Origin: DATAYF01 sp036272735
GTDB lineage: Bacteria; Chloroflexota; Ktedonobacteria; Ktedonobacterales; Ktedonobacteraceae
Assembly (NCBI GenBank): GCA_036272735.1
Contig: DATAYF010000342.1
Location: 1-8,448, forward strand
Length of the DNA stretch: 8,448 nt
Direction of reading: 5' to 3'
A program made the position numbers and the translations under genes. The notes under the pieces were generated by a model that saw nothing but the letters and a program-made list of their open reading frames with translations, had not been told where the DNA came from and did not search any database. This document shows, in pieces, positions 1-7,055 of the stretch. The number at the start of each line of letters is the position of its first letter. Position 1 is the stretch's first letter.

Positions 1-1159
1 CTATAATGGCACGCGTAATATAGAGACCCAAACCCAGTCCAGTAAATTCTCCTTCCTGAGCAGTGCTATTGGGAACACGATAGAACTGCTCGTAAATACG
101 TGAAAGATGTTCAGGGGGAATACCCATACCACAATCATGCACCGAGAGACTTACCTCTGTCTCGCGCTGTTGCAATGTGATCGTGATAGGTGATCCCTTT
201 GGTGAATATTTGCGAGCATTCGAGAGTAAGTTGAGAAAAGCTTGTCTGATACGATTGCTATCTATGTCAACTTCAAGTGACTCATACCGAGGAGGACCAG
301 AAGGAGTGGGCGTTTCACCAACTGTAAATTCATCAAGCACACATTGGCACAACTCGACCAGGTCGCGGGAGCCATGTTGCAAAATAAATTCGCCTGTCTG
401 AATATGAATCACATCTCGCAAATCCTGGATAAGCACCCCCAAATGGTCTGCCGAGGTCTTCATGGTCACTATATCCCGGATGACTTTATCAACGTCTCCA
501 TGCTTCAAGCGACGATCTGCTAACTGAAGCAATCCCTTTAAACTGGTAAGCGGTGTAGCAAGTTCATGCGCAACCATACCCAGCATACGATCTTTTGCAC
601 CGTTCGCCGCCACAAGTTCTCTGGTACGTTGCTCCACCTGATTTTCCAGAGAATGTGCGTACTGTTCCAGGACTTTCTGTTTCTCTTGTACAAGACGCAA
701 CAGATGACGCGTTTGGAGTGCGCGCCGTACGGCTGCCACAAAAAAATCGCGATCAATGGGTTTAAGCGTGTAGTCGTAAGCTCCTTCTCGTAAGGCTCGC
801 ATCGCCAATTCGTGCTCACCATGACCGGTAATAAGCATAACAGGTAATTCCGGCATATTTTCTTGCAACTTTGCTAGAAGTTGCATGCCATCCATACCAG
901 GCATCTTAATATCGCTTATGATTGCATCATACTCCTTAGAATCTAGCATTGAAATTGCCTCTAGTGCAGATTCCGCGGTATCTATATCGACATCAGGCAT
1001 GCGCAGCATAAATGTGTGCGAAAGGGCACTTAAAGCTGCGTGATCGTCGTCGACAATAAGGATACGCTGCCTACGTTCCTGATAGGATTGCTCTGTTGGT
1101 ACCAGGGGAGTATTATGCAACTGATATGCTGGCTCATTCCCTTCCTGGTGTTGTTCCAT
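1..1159 (-). CDS. Receiver-histidine kinase hybrid, 3' end cut by window edge
   Basis: My translation of the minus strand from ATG at 1159 gives 386 uninterrupted codons up to the window edge, so only the extreme C-terminus is missing. An N-terminal receiver domain (about residues 31-150) has the acidic pair D37/D38 in ILIVDDDH, phospho-acceptor D83 in SDIKMPGMDG, T111 and K133 in LKP. A coiled linker (about 150-190) leads to a HisKA domain with H198 in MVAHELATPLTSL. An HATPase domain follows, with N-box NLLSNARKYSP (310-320), G1 box DCGMGIP (342-348), F-box YEQFYR and G2 box GLGLGLY (374-380). There is no signal peptide or membrane segment, so it is probably cytoplasmic. AGGAGG lies 9 nt before the ATG, and the start overlaps the upstream kinase gene by 26 bp, which suggests translational coupling. 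The likely role is to take phosphate at D83 from the neighbouring kinase and control its own autokinase. The final target is not visible. Confidence 0.93.
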   Translation of the reverse strand, partial: MEQHQEGNEPAYQLHNTPLVPTEQSYQERRQRILIVDDDHAALSALSHTFMLRMPDVDIDTAESALEAISMLDSKEYDAIISDIKMPGMDGMQLLAKLQENMPELPVMLITGHGEHELAMRALREGAYDYTLKPIDRDFFVAAVRRALQTRHLLRLVQEKQKVLEQYAHSLENQVEQRTRELVAANGAKDRMLGMVAHELATPLTSLKGLLQLADRRLKHGDVDKVIRDIVTMKTSADHLGVLIQDLRDVIHIQTGEFILQHGSRDLVELCQCVLDEFTVGETPTPSGPPRYESLEVDIDSNRIRQAFLNLLSNARKYSPKGSPITITLQQRETEVSLSVHDCGMGIPPEHLSRIYEQFYRVPNSTAQEGEFTGLGLGLYITRAII

Positions 1160-2339
1160 GTTGGTATTCCTCCTGGAGAGCGGTTCCCCCATTTTGTCGC
1201 AAGACGGGAAGCTGGATGACAAATACAGCGCCTTCGCCGGGGTGGTTAGCAAGTACAATGGTTCCTCCATGTTCCTGGATAATACCATAGGTGATGGAAA
1301 GACCTAGCCCTGTTCCTTGCCCGACTTCTTTCGTTGTAAAAAATGGATCAAAAATACGCTTTTCTATTTCAGGTGAAATACCCATACCCGTATCACTCAC
1401 CCGTATCTCGACCATATTCCCTTTGAGCGTACAACTGATGGTAATGCGTTTATGCGCGCTAGCGATCATAGCATCGCGCGCGTTGGTGAGCAAGTTAAGA
1501 AATACTTGCTCCAACTGGATCGCACTGCCTGGTACTACTACTTCTTCAGAGGGGAAATCGAGGCGCACCTCGATCTGGCGCAGGCGTAGTTGTTCTTGAA
1601 TGAGCATCAGCGCTTGTTGCACAACCTGCCTGAGTATGATTGGCTCACGATGCGGTGAAGCTGTGCGCCCGAAGGCACGCAGGTGGGAAATAATACTGGT
1701 TGCCTTGCCGACTTGCTGTATGGCATTGCGCAATTCTTGCAAAATTTGTTGCGTTTCGGTACCTGCCAGGCCAAGTTCAATCATGTCAATCGCGTTGCCC
1801 ACGAACAGGCTGATACTGTTCAGAGGATTGTTCAGTTCGTGAGCGACGCCCGTTGTCAATTCTCCCAGAGTGGCAAGTTTTCCTGCTTGCACCAACTGTC
1901 CCTGCTTTTCACGCAGTTCCTGCTGCTGGCGTTTGACCGCCTCGGTGGTTTCCTTGAGATCACTCATGATGTGGATCATCGCCTTGCGACTTGCCTCTAA
2001 GCGCAAATTAGAGTGGTGTGAGTCCTGTAGGATATGCAAAAGCGCACGCCGAGAATTGTCCAGGCGCACTGTCTGTTGTGCCATACCACGACGGTCTTGC
2101 TCGTAATCAGCCAGGATGTGAATCATGGCCTTGCGCTGGTCGGATAGTTGCTTATTAACGTTATTCAAGTCATGAAGAATGTGTATTAAAGCCCGTCGTC
2201 TCTCTTCGCTTTTATGGATGCGCAATTCAAGAGTCTGCTGTTGTTCCAGCAGATTCTCATGCTCATATTCCAAACGTTTGAGGCGATACACCTCATCTAT
2301 CGGGATCGCCACCGTAGGTAGCGGCTCTGTAGCATTCAT
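1134..2339 (-). CDS. Soluble histidine kinase with duplicated coiled-coil input region
   Basis: The protein has 401 residues, with no membrane segment and no recognised sensor domain. Residues about 20-155 are charged and helical, and contain a 49-residue tandem duplication with four R[RK]A[LM][IL]HI[LM]xD motifs (see the repeat entry). The kinase core follows: H-box GVAHELNNPLNSI with H167, N-box NLLTNARDAM (282-291), G1 box DTGMGIS (316-322), F-box FDPFFTTK (330-337) and G2 box GTGLGLSI (342-349). This H-box and N-box style is that of NtrB-like kinases. It should autophosphorylate on H167 and pass phosphate to a receiver, most simply that of the next gene. The start ATG overlaps the PAS gene stop as ATGA, with GAGG 9 nt upstream. 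The 3' end overlaps the receiver-kinase gene by 26 bp. With no sensor of its own, it may obtain its signal from the PAS protein encoded just upstream. That last point is inference. Confidence 0.95.
   Translation of the reverse strand: MNATEPLPTVAIPIDEVYRLKRLEYEHENLLEQQQTLELRIHKSEERRRALIHILHDLNNVNKQLSDQRKAMIHILADYEQDRRGMAQQTVRLDNSRRALLHILQDSHHSNLRLEASRKAMIHIMSDLKETTEAVKRQQQELREKQGQLVQAGKLATLGELTTGVAHELNNPLNSISLFVGNAIDMIELGLAGTETQQILQELRNAIQQVGKATSIISHLRAFGRTASPHREPIILRQVVQQALMLIQEQLRLRQIEVRLDFPSEEVVVPGSAIQLEQVFLNLLTNARDAMIASAHKRITISCTLKGNMVEIRVSDTGMGISPEIEKRIFDPFFTTKEVGQGTGLGLSITYGIIQEHGGTIVLANHPGEGAVFVIQLPVLRQNGGTALQEEYQHGTTPGRE
1905..2198 (-). repeat. Two-copy 49-codon tandem duplication in the kinase gene
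   Basis: Residues 48-96 and 97-145 of the histidine kinase align without gaps, with roughly 40% identity by eye. Each copy holds two motifs 21 residues apart, the first of type RRAL[IL]HIL and the second of type RKAMIHI[LM]. The four histidines are H53, H74, H102 and H123. The spacings 21, 28 and 21 are all multiples of seven, so the motifs would lie on the same face of a continuous coiled coil. The copies correspond to 2052-2198 and 1905-2051. Confidence 0.85.
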
Positions 2340-2911
2340 TGAAAGTGTCCTCGCTCCAGGCTTTCCACCTGCTTTTCAAGAGCGATCATCTTGAGTTCTC
2401 GGCCTACAACCACTTCTTCAAACTTCTCGAGATCCAGAATCTTCTCCTGCAATTCCGCCTTGGACTCCTGGAGATCTTGTAACACCTTCTCATAAGCACG
2501 CATATCACGCAGCATACCGATCGCGCCAATCGCTCGACCATCGGCGTCGCGCAACGCTGACGCATTGAGGCTGGTTGGGATAATTTCCCCGGATGCGCTC
2601 CGCGGATTGAGACGTGTGTTACGGGTCACGCCACGCTCAATAACTTCGCGCAAAGCGGCAGTGAACTCACGGGTCTCTTCAGCACTGATGAAGCGCGACA
2701 GCGATTGCTCCAATACCTCGTCGGTACGGAAACCCAGCAGTTCGTAGACCGCGTCATTCGCCGACAAAATCTTGCCTTCCAGGTCCGAAACAAACACCGG
2801 GTCGGGGGCGTTCTTAATGATAATATCAGCATCAAGAGAGCCACGCGGCTTTACTGAGGTGAGTTTTTTCGAAGAGGCAGTAGCAGCGGATGCCTCCAGA
2901 TGTTTAGGCAT
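2336..2911 (-). CDS. Stand-alone PAS domain protein with signalling-helix tail
   Basis: With ATG at 2911 the product has 191 residues. GGAGG at 2917-2921, 5 nt upstream, decides this start over an in-frame TTG at 2938 that has no ribosome site. Residues about 28-138 form a PAS domain, recognisable from IIIKNAPDPVFVSD, the GKILSANDAVYELLGF segment and the later GEIIPTSLNAS and GAIGMLRDM strands. Residues about 139-188 are a coiled coil containing the VVVGRELKMI motif, which in many PAS kinases sits just before the catalytic part. Here the protein stops after this linker and has no kinase or other output domain. No haem or flavin ligand can be assigned by eye. It is the first gene of the three-gene operon, and its stop overlaps the kinase start as ATGA. 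It probably acts as a detached sensor module pairing with the kinase through the coil. This is inference from gene order and motif. Confidence 0.9.
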   Translation of the reverse strand: MPKHLEASAATASSKKLTSVKPRGSLDADIIIKNAPDPVFVSDLEGKILSANDAVYELLGFRTDEVLEQSLSRFISAEETREFTAALREVIERGVTRNTRLNPRSASGEIIPTSLNASALRDADGRAIGAIGMLRDMRAYEKVLQDLQESKAELQEKILDLEKFEEVVVGRELKMIALEKQVESLERGHFQ

Positions 2912-3097
2912 ATGAACCTCCAGCTCCTGATAGAGCAACAGGTGTGCAGTAATACTCGTTTACGTAAAACATCTTCCACGAAGCAGGCCATACGATAGAT
3001 ACTATTTCACGATGCCACAGAGACTTCGCGACGCCAACAATATTGCAAATATCTCTATGTGCTCATCCTTACATTATTTGATGACATTCACAAGTAA

Positions 3098-3126
3098 AAA
3101 ATAACATGTATTTATATAAATGTCAA
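3098..3126 (-). promoter_or_regulatory. Sigma70-type promoter of the PAS-kinase operon
   Basis: On the minus strand there is a perfect -35 box TTGACA (3121-3126), a 17-nt spacer and a -10 box TATTTT (3098-3103, four of six consensus bases). Transcription would start near 3091, leaving a leader of about 180 nt before the PAS start codon. The 12-bp perfect palindrome ATTTATATAAAT (3110-3121) fills much of the spacer and touches the -35 box, so it could be an operator or simply AT-rich promoter DNA. Confidence 0.7.
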
Positions 3127-3162
3127 TCGATAAAATATCAAAATTATTGTTACGTTTCCTCA

Positions 3163-3199
3163 ATAAAAAATGGATATGCGATTTTATCGCATATCCATT
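3163..3199 (-). terminator. Rho-independent terminator of the lipid kinase gene
   Basis: A perfect 14-bp stem (3169-3182 with 3186-3199) closes on a 3-nt loop. On the minus strand it runs directly into TTTTTTATT. It lies about 80 bp past the lipid kinase stop, in the right orientation, and separates that gene from the promoter of the signalling operon. Confidence 0.85.
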
Positions 3200-3280
3200 G
3201 CCTTGTACCGTATAGCTTTATCTTCCAGGCGAGATGGTATGAAAAAGCAAAAAATACCTCTCCGAAAGCTACATCTACCC

Positions 3281-4939
3281 CTACAACACAGCACGAGTCG
3301 CGCGAATGACGCCCCGTTTGCTCTGTTTGCCCTCCACAACAATCTCCATCCCTTCATGCAAATCCTTCACCGTAGCGACAGCGATGCGATCCCCCTGGTG
3401 GTTAAAGGTAATGGTATCTTTGGAGATCACGACCGCGACCGGCTTGATATCGCCGGTTCTGGCCTGGTGAGCCTGCGCAGCAATAATGTAGGTGCCTGGT
3501 TGTCGGGGATCAGGAACTTTCCCGATCACGGTGGCTTTGCGCCCGTTATGCAGTAAAGCACGCATCGGTTCAGGTGCCGTCTCCTGATCCTGCTTATCTT
3601 GCACGCCATGTTTGGGATGTTCAGCTTCAGGGCTGGAATGTTCAGGTTGTGATTCAAGGCGCTCGGTTTCCTCTTGCGGCACGGTTTGTAGTATGTCGTC
3701 ATGGTGGTGTCGATGGGCAATATCAGCCTGCTCGCCGTGCTCGACGCGCTCAGGATTGGGGGAATCGGTGTGCTCATGCGCGAATAGCTCATCGTCGTAG
3801 GTGCGGGGAATAGCCATATTCAACGCGTGAGGAAGCGCATCGAGACGATACGTTACCATGACCCGTTCTACGTTGTCCATTTGCTTCAAGCGTGCAGCAT
3901 CGTCTTTCCCGAGGAAATCTGTTAACTTCACAGAGCTACCGTCTACCTCGAAGGGGATCGACGCTGGCAGTTTCAGCACAAGATGTGAACCCTGAAAATT
4001 TTCAGTAATGGTGCTCATCTCATGCTTACGATGAAACAACAACGAAGACACCTGTTGAAGTGTGGTCAAGGGATCGCCAGCCGTGATGACACACACGTCA
4101 AGTACACCATCATCGATGTAGGCGTTAGGTGTCGTTTCTAGCACCATGGCGTAACGACGCGTGTTGCCGATAATGACTTGCAGAGCGTCACCTTTCCAGA
4201 GCACCTGGTCTTCACCTTGCTTCCCTAAAGCGTGAAGTTCCAGCGGAAATGGCTGATGCGTTGGCAAATTTCGCGCCATAGATAGACCGACAGCCGCCGG
4301 GCCAATATGATATTTCAGCGCTTTAGAAACGTCATTCATGACCGCCGCGTCAAAGCCAAATCCCGCCATTAGCAAAAAATGATTGCGTGTCTTTTGCTGG
4401 ATTTTCTTCTGTGTGGCTTTACGTTGATCGACGTTCGCCACCGTATGCTCTGCGTGTTCTGCATCAGCAGGAAAAGTAATTTCTTGCACAGAGACGCGAC
4501 CAACATCAACTTTACGCACGTCGCTATCGATCAGAGCGAGCATTGCTTTGACCGGGTTGGTGGGCACCCCGATATCGCCAGCCCATAGATTGGCGGTGCC
4601 ACCAGGAATCACGCCTACCGTACTGCGGTTTTTCTTCTCATGCATCACGCCATTGACGACCTGATTGACCGTCCCGTCTCCACCGTAGCCAACGATCAGG
4701 TCGCTGCCGCGCTGGGAAAAGTTTTGCGCCAGTTCCATAGCATGACCGCCATACTCTTTCAGGGCAATATCGGTCTGCCAACCAGCCGCAGAAAGAAGCG
4801 ATAACATATCAGGTAAGCTCGTTACATTTTGTCCGGTGCGTGGATTAATGACCAGAGCGGCCTTTTTCTGTTGCATTGTGTTTTTGTCCGGTTTTTTCAT
4901 AATACGCAAAAAGCAATCATCCTTCATAAATAATTTCAT
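3281..4939 (-). CDS. YegS/DagK-family lipid kinase with C-terminal extension
   Basis: The 552-residue product starts with a diacylglycerol/sphingosine kinase-type catalytic region (about residues 25-368). Visible motifs are VINPRTG (30-36), the nucleotide-binding GYGGDGTVN (84-92), PGGTANLWA (112-120), GFGFDAAV (193-200), DDGVLDV (276-282) and VDGSSVKL (332-339). The family phosphorylates lipid hydroxyls with ATP at the membrane surface; the exact lipid is unknown. An extra loop of about 30 residues with HAEH (157-187) interrupts the core. After the core comes a His/Glu/Asp-rich linker (about 385-455, including HRHHHDD), then a small domain (about 462-552) with alternating beta-like strands. 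Family members are often near 300 residues, so the last 180 or so are additional. The start is uncertain: ATGs at 4939, 4927, 4900 and 4876 all precede the first kinase strand, and none has a clear ribosome site. It is probably a single-gene unit ending at the terminator near 3165. Confidence 0.9.
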   Translation of the reverse strand: MKLFMKDDCFLRIMKKPDKNTMQQKKAALVINPRTGQNVTSLPDMLSLLSAAGWQTDIALKEYGGHAMELAQNFSQRGSDLIVGYGGDGTVNQVVNGVMHEKKNRSTVGVIPGGTANLWAGDIGVPTNPVKAMLALIDSDVRKVDVGRVSVQEITFPADAEHAEHTVANVDQRKATQKKIQQKTRNHFLLMAGFGFDAAVMNDVSKALKYHIGPAAVGLSMARNLPTHQPFPLELHALGKQGEDQVLWKGDALQVIIGNTRRYAMVLETTPNAYIDDGVLDVCVITAGDPLTTLQQVSSLLFHRKHEMSTITENFQGSHLVLKLPASIPFEVDGSSVKLTDFLGKDDAARLKQMDNVERVMVTYRLDALPHALNMAIPRTYDDELFAHEHTDSPNPERVEHGEQADIAHRHHHDDILQTVPQEETERLESQPEHSSPEAEHPKHGVQDKQDQETAPEPMRALLHNGRKATVIGKVPDPRQPGTYIIAAQAHQARTGDIKPVAVVISKDTITFNHQGDRIAVATVKDLHEGMEIVVEGKQSKRGVIRATRAVL

Positions 4940-5005
4940 CTGAATGTATCACGCATGAGCCTGAAAAGTAGTTGCAACAGGAGAAGAAAAAAGGAGATGT
5001 GATAC

Positions 5006-5052
5006 GCGTGGGTGCCAGGTGACAGCCTACGGCTGTCACCTGGCACCCACGC
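5006..5052. repeat. Perfect 22-bp inverted repeat (hairpin)
   Basis: Arms 5006-5027 and 5031-5052 are exact reverse complements around the loop TAC. The arms begin GCGTGGGTGCCAGGTGACAG and return through CTGTCACCTGGCACCC. The hairpin starts 30 nt past the transketolase stop. On the minus strand a T-rich run (CTCCTTTTTTCTTCTCC) begins about 10 nt after the stem, too far for a standard rho-independent terminator. It could still end or stabilise transketolase mRNA, or it may be a dispersed extragenic hairpin element of the REP type. Confidence 0.85.
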
Positions 5053-5081
5053 AGAAAGGGGACATGAAGAGACAAACAGCG

Positions 5082-6944
5082 TTACAGAAGGGCTCGTACC
5101 GCCTGTACGATATGATGAGCGCTGATACCAGCCTCTTCTAGCAGTTCGGCCGCGGTGCCTGAGCCGGGCATCGACTGCACGGCCAGCTTGACCACCTGCG
5201 GCATCGGGCCATCGCGCTGGGTAAAGACTTCGGTCAGCGCCTCACCCAGGCCACCTTCGGGCCAGTGATCCTCAACCGTGACGAACTTGTTCCCGGCCTC
5301 CTGTGCAGCGGCCAGCAGGGTTTCCTGGTCCATCGGTTTGACGGAGTAGGCATCAATGACGCGCACATGAACGTGCTCTTCTGCCAACTGCTCATAGGCC
5401 TTCAACGCTTCGTGCAGCGTGATACCGGCTGCCACCACGGTCACCTGGTCTCGATCCGACTGGCGCACGACCTTACTACCGCCCACGATAAACGTCTCGT
5501 TGGGACCGTAGATGACCGGCGTCTTCTCGCGTGTCGTACGCATGTAGACGATGCCGGAGTGCTGAGCCATCTCGGCTACCAGTTGCGCGGTCTGGTTGCC
5601 ATCACAGGGATAGAGGACCGTGCTACCAAAGACAGCACGCATCATCGACAGATCTTCCAGCGCCATCTGTGAGGGACCATCCTCACCAATCGAGACGCCA
5701 GCGTGTGAACCGACGAGACGAATATTCGCGCGCGAGACAGCGGCCATACGGATGAAGTCATAAGCACGGGTGAAGAAGGCCGCGAATGTAGAGGCGAACG
5801 GGATTCGTTCGCGCACGCTCATACCCACCGCTGCAGCGACCAATTGCTGCTCCGCGATGAACATTTCAAAGAAGCGATCAGGGAACGCTTTTGCGAACTC
5901 GTTGGCGTAGGTCGAGTTGCTCACTTCACCATCGAGGCCAACTACTTTGGCGTTCGCCGCGCCAAGTGCCTTGAGAGTATCGCCATAGGCTTTACGGGTC
6001 GCCACGGCATCAGTTGTATCGTAGTGAGGAAGCTCGACCTGCTTTTGTGGCATGTCGGGCAAAGGCTGGCTGCTATCGGGCTTCTGAACCGCGTAGGTCA
6101 TGCTGCGAGCGGGCGGCTTGAGTTCCTGCATGGCTTTTTCTTCTTGCTCTTTATTGAGCGACTTGCCATGCCAACCATCGGCGTTTTCCAGGAATGAGAC
6201 GCCTTTGCCCTTCATCGTTTTAGCGACGATCAGTGTAGGGGTATCTTTATTCTCTAGCGCCTGGTTGTAAGCGTTATGGATTTCATCGTAATTGTGCCCA
6301 TCAACCACCACAGCTTTCCACCCAAACGCCCTGGCCCGTGCCGCGTACGCCTCGGTATTCCACCCAAGATCGGTCTCGCCACGCTGGCCGAGGCGATTGC
6401 AGTCGAGAATAGCCACGAGATTATTGAGTTTGTAGAACGAGGCTTTATCAAAGGCTTCCCAGATAGAGCCTTCCGCCATCTCGCTATCACCCAACAATAC
6501 CCAAATATGGTAGGGTAATTTATCGAGATATTTGCCAGCAAGAGCAACACCAACGCCAACTGGTAGGCCCTGGCCGAGCGAGCCGGTAGCAACATCTACC
6601 CAGGGAAGGACGGGAGTAGGATGGCCTTCAAGGCGACTGCCGAACTTACGCAGAGTCAGTAACTCTTCATCCGAGATGACCCCGGCAGCTTTATACATCG
6701 AATACAACAAAGGAGATGCGTGCCCCTTTGAGAAAATCAAGTGGTCATTATGTGGGTTTTTCGGATGGTCAAAATCGTAGCGAAAATAGCTGATCATCAG
6801 AACAGCCATCAAATCTGCGGCTGACATCGAAGACGTGGGATGCCCAGAACCCGCTTCTGTTGTGCAACGAATGCTATCTACGCGCAATTGTTGAGCGAGA
6901 TTGAGCCACTGCTGCACTTGTGAATCGGTTTGCGTCGTTGTCAT
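5082..6944 (-). CDS. tkt: Transketolase, animal-like subtype
   Basis: This is thiamine-diphosphate-dependent transketolase, which moves two-carbon ketol units between sugar phosphates in the pentose phosphate pathway. ATG at 6944 (620 residues) is chosen because AAGGAG (6952-6957) lies 7 nt upstream; the in-frame ATG at 6950 would sit only 1 nt from it. Numbering from 6944, visible sites are GSGHPTSS (H35), KGHASP (H75), GHPTP (H108), the cofactor motif LLGDSEMAEGSIWEA (from 150), DGWHGK (H259), catalytic Glu in FIAEQQ (E365), FTRAYDFIRM and GEDGPSQMALEDL (420-432). The sequence GEDGPSQMALEDL, the RLGQ segment and the total length resemble mammalian transketolase more than the E. coli TktA type, which has a longer chain and GEDGPTHQ. 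The usual GDG of the cofactor motif is GDS here. No sugar-pathway partner is adjacent, and the gene has its own promoter. Confidence 0.96.
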   Translation of the reverse strand: MTTTQTDSQVQQWLNLAQQLRVDSIRCTTEAGSGHPTSSMSAADLMAVLMISYFRYDFDHPKNPHNDHLIFSKGHASPLLYSMYKAAGVISDEELLTLRKFGSRLEGHPTPVLPWVDVATGSLGQGLPVGVGVALAGKYLDKLPYHIWVLLGDSEMAEGSIWEAFDKASFYKLNNLVAILDCNRLGQRGETDLGWNTEAYAARARAFGWKAVVVDGHNYDEIHNAYNQALENKDTPTLIVAKTMKGKGVSFLENADGWHGKSLNKEQEEKAMQELKPPARSMTYAVQKPDSSQPLPDMPQKQVELPHYDTTDAVATRKAYGDTLKALGAANAKVVGLDGEVSNSTYANEFAKAFPDRFFEMFIAEQQLVAAAVGMSVRERIPFASTFAAFFTRAYDFIRMAAVSRANIRLVGSHAGVSIGEDGPSQMALEDLSMMRAVFGSTVLYPCDGNQTAQLVAEMAQHSGIVYMRTTREKTPVIYGPNETFIVGGSKVVRQSDRDQVTVVAAGITLHEALKAYEQLAEEHVHVRVIDAYSVKPMDQETLLAAAQEAGNKFVTVEDHWPEGGLGEALTEVFTQRDGPMPQVVKLAVQSMPGSGTAAELLEEAGISAHHIVQAVRALL

Positions 6945-6998
6945 AAGCATGCTCCTTGAGAGACGACTATTTCCTATGTATGTGTTACGTCCTACTTT

Positions 6999-7027
6999 AG
7001 TATATGGCTACACGCATACAACTTCAA
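6999..7027 (-). promoter_or_regulatory. Sigma70-type promoter of transketolase
   Basis: On the minus strand, TTGAAG (7022-7027, four of six) and TATACT (6999-7004, five of six) are separated by exactly 17 nt. Transcription would start near 6992, about 48 nt before the start codon at 6944. The promoter lies 29 nt beyond the TnpB stop, so the transketolase keeps its own promoter outside the mobile element. Confidence 0.7.
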
Positions 7028-7055
7028 GCTGATGCATGGGCAAGAAGCGTGTTTA

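Larger units (their letters stand above)
2912..3280. other. Intergenic region: terminator, promoter and long leader
   Basis: This AT-rich stretch lies between the lipid kinase gene (to the right) and the PAS-kinase operon (to the left). It holds the minus-strand terminator at 3163-3199, the promoter at 3098-3126 and an untranslated leader of about 180 nt. A 10-bp palindrome TTTACGTAAA lies in the leader at 2959-2968. Short open frames exist on both strands, but none has a ribosome site or a recognisable product. Confidence 0.7.

Noticed and set aside
2912..2938. TTG start giving a 200-residue PAS protein
   Set aside because: The TTG at 2938 has no ribosome site. The ATG at 2911 has GGAGG 5 nt upstream, and the nine extra residues would be read through that site.
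2850..2990. Upstream open frame from an ATG near 2990 overlapping the PAS start
   Set aside because: It has about 47 codons, no ribosome site, and a composition (Cys, Trp and Arg-rich) typical of chance translation.
3170..3556. 128-codon plus-strand open frame
   Set aside because: Its start sits in the terminator stem and most of it is antisense to the lipid kinase tail. It has no domain or ribosome site.
4940..5005. Promoter for the lipid kinase (TTGCAA with a distant TGATAC)
   Set aside because: The spacing of about 20 nt is outside the normal range and the -10 match is poor, so I did not list it. How this gene is transcribed remains unclear; read-through from transketolase is possible.
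5265..5672. 135-codon plus-strand open frame
   Set aside because: It is antisense to transketolase, with no ribosome site and no recognisable product.
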